A stretch of 7,733 bases of DNA, from positions 1-7,733 of the forward strand of contig JAHHUA010000083.1 in the NCBI GenBank assembly GCA_020024235.1, given 5' to 3'. Each line of letters begins with the position of its first letter. Within the stretch, counting starts at the first letter, position 1. Below are positions 1 to 5,932 of the stretch, one piece after another. A program made the position numbers and the translations under genes. This DNA comes from Oscillospiraceae bacterium (GTDB taxonomy: Bacteria > Bacillota > Clostridia > Oscillospirales > Ruminococcaceae). The notes below the pieces were generated by a model. The model did not search any database. It was not told the DNA's origin and saw nothing but the letters and a program-made list of their open reading frames with translations.

Positions 1-39
1 ACATTGAATTTACTTTCATACAGTGATTTTGGGGAATAA
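1..39 (+). CDS. possible 3' end of a convergent plus-strand gene (partial)
   Basis: On the plus strand, frame 1 is open from the window edge to a TAA at 37-39 (last residues TLNLLSYSDFGE). The other two plus frames have stops within these bases. The stop lies just before the hairpin at 41-71, whose plus-strand side runs into a T-rich stretch, as a convergent gene end might. Twelve codons are far too few to prove coding, and no family can be recognised. It may equally be non-coding spacer. Confidence 0.2.
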   Translation, partial: TLNLLSYSDFGE

Positions 40-78
40 AAAAACCACGGAAGTATAATTACCGTGGTTTTATTTATT
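36..78 (-). terminator. rho-independent terminator of the EIIC gene, probably bidirectional
   Basis: A perfect 10-bp stem (41-50 paired with 62-71, AAAACCACGG / CCGTGGTTTT) encloses an 11-nt loop. Read on the minus strand, the hairpin starts 13 nt after the TAA of the EIIC gene and runs into an uninterrupted T tract (complement of the A run at 38-44), the classical intrinsic terminator layout. On the plus strand the stem is followed by TTTTATTTATT, so it could also stop transcription coming from the left. Confidence 0.85.
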
Positions 79-84
79 ACATAA

Positions 85-1092
85 TTATTTTTCAGCTTTC
101 TTTTTAGCAAGTCTGGAGAAAACTTCTCCTCCCAAAAGACCTGCAATAATACCACCGATTGCGGCAAAAAGCAAAGCTAAGAGTACATTTTTAATAGGAT
201 TAAAGGCAAATGGAGCAATTAAACCCGGGATAGGTGATGCTGTACCAGGTGCATTGTTGATAATTCCAAAGACTGCAGCTGCTATACCAGAAAGCCCTCC
301 GCCTAAAAAGTTTGATACAAAAATAGGGATAGGGTGAGCTGTGATGATATGTGCCTGTGTCAAAGGTTCCAACATTACTGCAATAATGTTACTTTTATCT
401 CCATAACCCATTTTTTTGAAGATAATACCATTAGTAAAGCTTCCTCCAAAGCAGGCTATGGCAGCAATGCCCATAGGAAGTCCTGTCATACCAAGCATAG
501 CTGTAAGTGCCATAGAACTAAGCGGAGAGGTACAAATCATCTTCATAATACCTCCAAGTAAAAAGCCCATAACAAGCGGAGAACTTTCAGCAGCAGCAGA
601 AATTGTAGCACCAATAGTGTTTAGAAGAGAATTAACAATAGGGTCAGATACCGCTGCAAAAAGTCTTGCAAATGGAGCCACAGTCAAAACACCTACAATT
701 ATATCCAGTCCCACCGGAAGGTATTTTTCCATATAGGGTGAAATTATGCCGATTAAATATCCCGCAATAAATCCTGGAAGAATACCGAAACCTCCGCAGG
801 CAAGTCCCGCTGCAACACAATAAACAGGGTTGGTTCCCATAGCTAATGGAACCATAATGGCAGCTGCAACACCTGATAAACTTCCGTTAACTGTTCCTAC
901 CGTACCCAAAAGAGTAATTCCTAAAAGATCACCTGAAATATACCGATGGACAGCTTCAATTAAAAAAGAAGCTACCGCAGCATTTGCCATTCCTGACATA
1001 GCTTTGTCACCTTTTGGAAATTTCAGACTGAACGCTGAAAACAATGCCAATGTACCTAATAAAAAAATCATTCCTGCAAGTATATCTTTCAT
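85..1092 (-). CDS. orphan PTS EIIC-like membrane transporter (PTS_EIIC_2 type)
   Basis: A 335-residue, very hydrophobic integral membrane protein. Hydrophobic segments are visible near residues 4-24, 56-84, 89-117, 128-148, 172-187, 192-215, 254-280 and 300-322, with a short Lys-rich cytoplasmic tail (AKKKAEK). Its Gly/Ala/Pro-rich pattern, with LEPLTQAHIITAHPIPIF (241-258) and NAPGTASPIPGL (280-291), matches my recollection of the small PTS EIIC family found in Firmicutes. Members are thought to move a sugar or related small molecule, but the substrate cannot be read from the sequence. EIIC normally works with EIIA and EIIB phosphocarriers, and neither is encoded in this window, so phosphate-coupled transport is only assumed. 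The ATG at 1090-1092 has an AAAAAGGA ribosome site 10 nt upstream. The gene has its own promoter (1132-1160) and terminator (36-78), so it looks monocistronic and separate from the operon to its right. Confidence 0.8.
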   Translation of the reverse strand: MKDILAGMIFLLGTLALFSAFSLKFPKGDKAMSGMANAAVASFLIEAVHRYISGDLLGITLLGTVGTVNGSLSGVAAAIMVPLAMGTNPVYCVAAGLACGGFGILPGFIAGYLIGIISPYMEKYLPVGLDIIVGVLTVAPFARLFAAVSDPIVNSLLNTIGATISAAAESSPLVMGFLLGGIMKMICTSPLSSMALTAMLGMTGLPMGIAAIACFGGSFTNGIIFKKMGYGDKSNIIAVMLEPLTQAHIITAHPIPIFVSNFLGGGLSGIAAAVFGIINNAPGTASPIPGLIAPFAFNPIKNVLLALLFAAIGGIIAGLLGGEVFSRLAKKKAEK

Positions 1093-1131
1093 GTTTTAAA
1101 AATCCTTTTTCAAAATTATTTATCGTTATTA

Positions 1132-1160
1132 ATATTAACATATTTTCATATATTAGTCAA
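1132..1160 (-). promoter_or_regulatory. SigA-type promoter of the EIIC-like gene
   Basis: On the minus strand, TTGACT (1155-1160, 5/6 to the -35 consensus) is followed after exactly 17 nt by TAATAT (1132-1137, 4/6 to the -10). The start of transcription would fall near 1125, giving a leader of roughly 33 nt before the ATG at 1092. About 20 bp upstream lies an AT-only inverted repeat (1173-1191: 8-bp arms, 3-nt loop). It might be an operator or UP-like DNA, but AT-rich DNA makes such repeats by chance. Confidence 0.6.
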
Positions 1161-1236
1161 TAATATATGTAATATTTATTTTTAATAAATAAGTAAATAT
1201 CTATAATTGGATATGGATATATGCAAATACTGTCTT

Positions 1237-1271
1237 AAATACTGGTTACAATTTATATTTTATCAGTATTT
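1237..1271 (-). terminator. weak hairpin after the alanyl-tRNA editing gene
   Basis: Directly after the TAA at 1272-1274, AAATACTG (1264-1271) can pair with CAGTATTT (1237-1244) across a 19-nt loop. A second CAGTATTT copy at 1225-1232 could pair with the same left arm. The stem is AT-rich and no T tract follows on the minus strand, so termination would be weak. The longer T run is on the plus-strand side, where no gene is seen. It is the best terminator candidate for the operon, but a poor one. Confidence 0.3.
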
Positions 1272-2426
1272 TTAGATTTTATCCATAAATTTCTTTATTT
1301 CATTTGCCTTAGAAGTAAGTGTGCCTTGTATAAGTTTATCTGAACCCCCACCTTTTCCGTTTAATTCACTGTTGAGCTTTTTGCCTAAATCTTTAATATT
1401 GCCTTCTGCACACCCAAAAGCATATTTATATCCGTTTTCATCATCACCGCTGAGCACAAGTGCATATTTTACTTTTTCACATAAGTCGGTGCAGAATTTC
1501 CTAAGATCAACAGGGGACATAGACTCCTCAAAAATACAGATTTTTTCTGTACCTTGTGTAATTTCTTTAATTTTATATCCTATAAGTTTAGATTTAAGTG
1601 TATTTTCAGAAAGTCTTAAACCATTTAAGTCATCTAAAATTTTATCAATGGCTTTTTCTGTGTCATAGGGTTTTGATGAGGTTTTGGCAGATAAGGACAG
1701 AATGATTCCGTTTTTAATTTTATAATCATTTAATGCTCTTTTTCCTGCCAGCATAAATACTCTGGTACCACCTTTATGGTTCTGACTGTTTATCAGCTTT
1801 ATAATGCCTACAGAGCCTGTGGAGGGCAGGTGAGTGCCGCAGCAGGCACAGGTATCACAGTTTCCCACACGAACAATTCTTATATCGCCTGTAATTTCTT
1901 TTTTGCTGCGGTATTCTATACTTCCTATTTCATTATGGCTGTAAATCTGTGCGGTTATTGGCTGATTTTCATATATGGCTGTATTGGCCGCATTTTCGAT
2001 GTTCTCCAAATCTTTTTCAGAGAGAACACCGTTAAAATCCAAAGTTACAAAGTCGCTGCCGATATGAAATCCCACATTGTCAAAGCCGAATTTTTTATTT
2101 ATAAGACCTGAAATAATATGTTCACCTGTGTGTTGCTGCATCATATCCAAACGATGGTCAAAGTCTATTTTACCTTTTACCCTGCTTCCTGTTTCCATAG
2201 GTACTGCTACATAATGAATAATTTCATTATCTCTGTCTTTTACATCTGTAACAGCAATACCGTTTATGTTTCCACGGTCGCAGGGTTGACCACCGCCTTC
2301 GGGATAAAAGAGAGTTTGGTCTAAAACAAGTTCATAGAGATTACTGTTTGTAATTTTTTCGCATTTTAGTACAGTAGCTTCAAAATCCACAGCAAAACTG
2401 TCAAGATAATATAATTTATTTGTCAT
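1272..2426 (-). CDS. alanyl-tRNA editing protein, AlaX type with DHHA1 tail
   Basis: A 384-residue cytoplasmic protein resembling the editing half of alanyl-tRNA synthetase without the aminoacylation domain. Such proteins hydrolyse mischarged tRNA(Ala), mainly Ser-tRNA(Ala), in trans. The N-terminal part has FYPEGGGQPCDRG (40-52), the usual opening motif. The zinc-binding editing site is complete: HTGEH (99-103, ligands H99 and H103) and CCGTH (195-199, ligands C195 and H199). Extra cysteines at 190 and 193 sit next to the second motif. A helical stretch (about 253-290) leads to a DHHA1-like C-terminal domain ending in GKGGGSDKLIQG (357-368), which matches the long AlaX form. The ATG is preceded by AGGGAG 8 nt upstream. 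The gene starts 31 nt after the amidase gene with no promoter or terminator between, so it is probably the last gene of that operon. The family call is firm; the preferred mischarged amino acid cannot be read from sequence. Confidence 0.9.
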   Translation of the reverse strand: MTNKLYYLDSFAVDFEATVLKCEKITNSNLYELVLDQTLFYPEGGGQPCDRGNINGIAVTDVKDRDNEIIHYVAVPMETGSRVKGKIDFDHRLDMMQQHTGEHIISGLINKKFGFDNVGFHIGSDFVTLDFNGVLSEKDLENIENAANTAIYENQPITAQIYSHNEIGSIEYRSKKEITGDIRIVRVGNCDTCACCGTHLPSTGSVGIIKLINSQNHKGGTRVFMLAGKRALNDYKIKNGIILSLSAKTSSKPYDTEKAIDKILDDLNGLRLSENTLKSKLIGYKIKEITQGTEKICIFEESMSPVDLRKFCTDLCEKVKYALVLSGDDENGYKYAFGCAEGNIKDLGKKLNSELNGKGGGSDKLIQGTLTSKANEIKKFMDKI

Positions 2427-2457
2427 TGGAATTTCTCCCTTAAATCAATTTAATTTA

Positions 2458-5400
2458 TCAGTTTACAACCTGAACAAAACATTCACAGTATTCTCCTGTT
2501 TCCTCAGAGGTGGCATATATAAGTGCCTCTCCTTCTGCCAAAGCTGTTATGGTTCCGTCTTCTGAAACGCTGACAATATCCGGGGCATCGGATTCCCAAA
2601 TAATCTTTTTATTAGAGGCATCAGGAGGATTAAATCTCACTCTGAGTTTTATGGAATCACCGTTTTTAATTCTTATTTCGCTTTTTGACAGTTCAAAACT
2701 TTCTAAAGGTATGTCCTCTTCTTCATTTTGATTGCTATCGGAATTTTCTTCATCCTCCGGGTCGTCCTCATAATCATCGCCTGAGCCGTAGTCCCCAGAG
2801 GTATATGTTCCTTTTAAATAGGAAGAAATTCCGTTTACAACAGCATCGGCAATTCTGTCCTGATAGGAATCTGTAATGAGTTTCTTATATTCGCTTTGGT
2901 TGGTTAAAAATCCTGTTTCAAGCAAAGTTGCAGCAAATTGAGAATCTCTTGTTACATACATATAAGCAAATTTTCCGCCTCGATTATTATTTCCCAGTAC
3001 CTGGCTTACATTGGCTGAAACATATGCTGCCAAATTTTTGGAGAATGGATTAAAGTAGTAAGCCTCTGTACCTGATACAGATGAATTTGATGTTGTTGCA
3101 TTGGCATGTATACTGATTAAAATATGAGGATTGTGCTGTCTTGCCATATCCATACGACTTTTTAGCGAAAGTTCACCGGATGTAGTATAAATAAGTTTAA
3201 CATCAGCTCCTCTGGATGTCAGTTTGTCATATAATTTCTGAGAAATAGCTCTTGCTATAACACTTTCCGGGTATGCTGGAAGGAATCCTGATGCACCATT
3301 GTCAATTCCGCCATGTCCTGAGTCAATTACAATTCTCACACCTCTTAAAGAGCCTCCGCTGACACGAGGTGGATTATTGAATCTTAAAATAAGCTTACCG
3401 TTTTTGTAATAAGCAAAATATCCCAAAAAACTGCCTTGTTTTGCAAGATTTAAAGTCAGTGTCTGACCTGAAACAGAAGCAGAGGAGAACAACGGGTTTG
3501 TGCCTGTTTTAACTGAATCCGGAAGTTTTGTTGTAAAGTTAAATTTAACTGTAAAAGATGAACCTGTGTATTTTGCAGAGTATGATACTTGCTGACTTGT
3601 GTCAACAGTAACATAGGTGTAATTTTTGTCGCTGGAAATTGAAATTGAGTTAATAACATTGTTTCTGGCAGCTTCCGCATCTGAAATTGCCTTTATATCC
3701 TCTTTATAAACTCGTACATTTGATGCAAGCTTATAATAGGTATAGGTTTTAGGTTTGCCTTTTACAGTGGTGGTATAGTGCATTTCACCGCCTACTACAT
3801 AGTCCCTTGCACCTTTTGGAAGTGGGTAGTAGTTAGGGTCAGATGTGTCATTAATTACATTTGTGGGGAAAGTTTCCGCACTTTTTGCCACAATTTCTAC
3901 AGGTTGTCCACTGGCGATATCAACAATTTTGTTTATAACAACACTGGCTCCCGTTTTTGTTTCTTTCATGCCCTCCCAGTTGCCGCTGAACACAATATTT
4001 CCAAGGTTTTGATCAGTTTTTTTAGCTGGAGGCACTTTAATAGTACCTGCAAAAAGTTTGTAGTCTGAGCCTTCTGGTTCATCTGTTGGGGAATTAGTGA
4101 TATTAAGAGTTACTGTTTGTCCTGCTAAAGTTGCAGAGATTTGTGCATCGGCATAAGCTAAGGCTGTTACTGTAATTTCCGTGCTGCCGTCTACAGAAAG
4201 ATTTCCTGTAGGTGCAAAATCCTTGATAATAACAACTCTTCTGTAAATTTTGTAGTTGATTTCTCTGCCCTTGTGGACAATTTTAAATAAGTTGTCCCCT
4301 GGTTTTAAATCAAATTTTACTGCAAAATATCCGTTTTGGTCTGTTTTAATTTTTTCTCCGTTAATTGTAACTTCTGTATTTGGGTCGGAGGCACCCTGGA
4401 AAGTAACTGATTTTTCAAAGGTTTCAAACTGGAGTTTAGAAGGGCTGGTAACTGCCAGTTCCTTTAAAATATGGTTTGGATTAATATCATTATTATAGTA
4501 TCTGATAAGGTTTGAAGCGGATTTTTTCGGGTCCTCCAACATACGGGAAAGACTGTTAAAAGCACTTCCCGAAAAATTTTCTATTTTCTCACAGGTCATA
4601 ACCTGTTTGATAATTTGGTCATACTCAGTCCAGCCCGGATTTTGTGTAGCCATTTTTGAAGATGAATGAAGAACATAGTACTGCAAATTAGTATCTTTGA
4701 CTTGTTCAGACCACCATTTTACTACATTTTCAAAGTTTAAATCCTTATCTGTAGTAGAGCCAAAGGCATCGACCATGATAAAATGAGCATTGCTGTTTTT
4801 AATAAGCTCCAAACTGTCGCAGTTTCCTGTATAATAGGTACTGTAATTCCAGTTAGTTAATGAACCCTCTAAATCACTTTCAGTTTGGTTTTTCCATACA
4901 GGAGCTGTGAGCATTCCGATTTGTGTACCTGGGGAGTATCTCAAAATTGTTTCCGCACAGCTGTCAAAAAGCACCTTGGAAAGGCTGTACAGGTAATTTT
5001 CATAACCTATGCCGCCTCCGTATTTTATATATTCATTGTAGTTTTCGTCTTTGTCATCATTGGTGTAGTTATCCAAAATAATGCCGTCAAAGTGATAGTT
5101 TTCACAGAACATCTTTAGGTTTTCTGTTACAAAATCAATAGTTTCAGAATTAATAATATCAGCGGAGATTATTTTATCGCCGTCGGGTACTGCCTTTGCA
5201 TCATAAACAGCATAGACATAAAAATCTTTCTCCCTTGCTTTGGTAATGGCATATTCTAATGGGTCAAAGCTGTCCGGTTTGTTTTTAAACAAACTCTTTG
5301 AATAAACTGCTGCGTCATTGGCTGTAGTGTTAAAAATCAGAGAGTTCATTCCAAATTCTTCAGCGTGTTTAAGTGCCTCATCAATGTTTTTTTGTATGGT

Positions 5401-5907
5401 TTCGGGGCTGTCATCAGGCGTTTTCATATAATCAATCCCTGCTGTAATATATATAGCTTTCATGGTATTTGGATAATTATAGGTAACATTTTCCGTATTA
5501 ATGGGCGGTTCAGACTGCTGAGAATCACTGTTTTCACTGTCAGGTTCAGAGCTTTGGCTGTTTTGTGATGAATTTTCCTGCTCAGAGTTTTCCAAGCTGC
5601 TGTCAGAGGAATTATCAGAAGAATTGTTCAGGGAACTTTCAGATAAACTGCTGTCAGAGGAATTTTCATCATCAGATTTAGATTCAGCATTAAATATATG
5701 TTCTGAGTCTTCTTCCGAATTTGATGACACTGCTGAGGTATTTTCATTTGAAGATATATTTTCCGAAGGAGTTGGCGGTCTTTTTTCAGCGTTCATAAAG
5801 AAAGCCGCCAAACCTATTCCAATGGAAATAAACAGCATTAATACTGCAAAAATAATTATGATTTTATTGTTGTTTGTCTTTTTTTTGCCTCTTATATAAT
5901 TTGCCAC
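2458..5907 (-). CDS. membrane-anchored GHL10-like / Amidase_3 / Big_2 fusion cell-wall hydrolase
   Basis: A 1149-residue surface protein. Domains in order: short basic N terminus and one membrane anchor (15-38); acidic Ser/Asn/Glu linker (about 46-137); GHL10-like barrel (about 146-475); beta-rich region with an Ig-like unit (484-563), further unassigned strands (564-750) and an AMIN-like stretch (753-848); Amidase_3 domain (856-1033); Asp/Glu linker (1036-1066); Big_2 Ig-like domain (1067-1149). The amidase cuts the bond between N-acetylmuramic acid and L-Ala of the stem peptide. Its zinc ligands H865 (DSGHGG), E881 and H934 (SIHANA) and catalytic E997 (LLETGF) are all present, so it should be active. 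The GHL10-like barrel aligns with the neighbouring lipoprotein (KAIYIT, FDPL, DGIILDNY, YNEY..GGG) but lacks WINPYR and has LDNYTND in place of FDDYFYP, so it may not be catalytic. The start is GTG with a good ribosome site; the gene follows the lipoprotein gene by 25 nt. Confidence 0.9.
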   Translation of the reverse strand: MANYIRGKKKTNNNKIIIIFAVLMLFISIGIGLAAFFMNAEKRPPTPSENISSNENTSAVSSNSEEDSEHIFNAESKSDDENSSDSSLSESSLNNSSDNSSDSSLENSEQENSSQNSQSSEPDSENSDSQQSEPPINTENVTYNYPNTMKAIYITAGIDYMKTPDDSPETIQKNIDEALKHAEEFGMNSLIFNTTANDAAVYSKSLFKNKPDSFDPLEYAITKAREKDFYVYAVYDAKAVPDGDKIISADIINSETIDFVTENLKMFCENYHFDGIILDNYTNDDKDENYNEYIKYGGGIGYENYLYSLSKVLFDSCAETILRYSPGTQIGMLTAPVWKNQTESDLEGSLTNWNYSTYYTGNCDSLELIKNSNAHFIMVDAFGSTTDKDLNFENVVKWWSEQVKDTNLQYYVLHSSSKMATQNPGWTEYDQIIKQVMTCEKIENFSGSAFNSLSRMLEDPKKSASNLIRYYNNDINPNHILKELAVTSPSKLQFETFEKSVTFQGASDPNTEVTINGEKIKTDQNGYFAVKFDLKPGDNLFKIVHKGREINYKIYRRVVIIKDFAPTGNLSVDGSTEITVTALAYADAQISATLAGQTVTLNITNSPTDEPEGSDYKLFAGTIKVPPAKKTDQNLGNIVFSGNWEGMKETKTGASVVINKIVDIASGQPVEIVAKSAETFPTNVINDTSDPNYYPLPKGARDYVVGGEMHYTTTVKGKPKTYTYYKLASNVRVYKEDIKAISDAEAARNNVINSISISSDKNYTYVTVDTSQQVSYSAKYTGSSFTVKFNFTTKLPDSVKTGTNPLFSSASVSGQTLTLNLAKQGSFLGYFAYYKNGKLILRFNNPPRVSGGSLRGVRIVIDSGHGGIDNGASGFLPAYPESVIARAISQKLYDKLTSRGADVKLIYTTSGELSLKSRMDMARQHNPHILISIHANATTSNSSVSGTEAYYFNPFSKNLAAYVSANVSQVLGNNNRGGKFAYMYVTRDSQFAATLLETGFLTNQSEYKKLITDSYQDRIADAVVNGISSYLKGTYTSGDYGSGDDYEDDPEDEENSDSNQNEEEDIPLESFELSKSEIRIKNGDSIKLRVRFNPPDASNKKIIWESDAPDIVSVSEDGTITALAEGEALIYATSEETGEYCECFVQVVN
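5597..5664 (-). repeat. 17-bp exact direct repeat inside the Ser/Asn linker
   Basis: The same 17 bases, CTGCTGTCAGAGGAATT on the plus strand, occur at 5597-5613 and 5648-5664, exactly 51 bp (17 codons) apart. They encode the twice-occurring NSSDSSL (residues 82-88 and 99-105) of the fusion amidase. In-frame spacing suggests the linker grew by internal duplication and may vary in length between strains. Confidence 0.75.
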
Positions 5908-5918
5908 GTTGTTTCTCC
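5905..5918 (-). promoter_or_regulatory. ribosome binding site that fixes the GTG start of the fusion amidase
   Basis: On the minus strand, GGAG (5915-5918) lies 7 nt before GTG (5905-5907). The next residues, ANYIRGKKK, give the basic stretch expected before the membrane anchor, so GTG is the likely start. The site lies in the 25-nt gap after the TAA of the lipoprotein gene (5933-5935), which fits translation from a shared mRNA. Confidence 0.75.
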
Positions 5919-5932
5919 GTTCTTTAGGTACA

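Noticed and set aside
416..736. 106-codon plus-strand frame opposite the EIIC-like gene
   Set aside because: It is an antisense shadow of a conserved membrane protein gene. Its hydrophobic stretches merely reflect the complementary codons.
1776..2324. Plus-strand open frames of 68 to 111 codons opposite the AlaX gene
   Set aside because: They mirror the well-supported AlaX gene, contain no recognisable domain, and lack a supporting gene context on the plus strand.
2440..2453. AT-only palindrome (TTAAATCAATTTAA) between the amidase and AlaX genes
   Set aside because: The arms are six A/T pairs with a 2-nt centre, too weak and too tight to form a stable hairpin, with no T tract. It is not a terminator and does not argue against co-transcription.
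5908..5932. Possible frameshift or broken gene, since two GHL10-like genes lie side by side
   Set aside because: Each has its own start, ribosome site, export or anchor sequence and linker, and the first ends cleanly with TAA. They are two intact genes, not halves of one.
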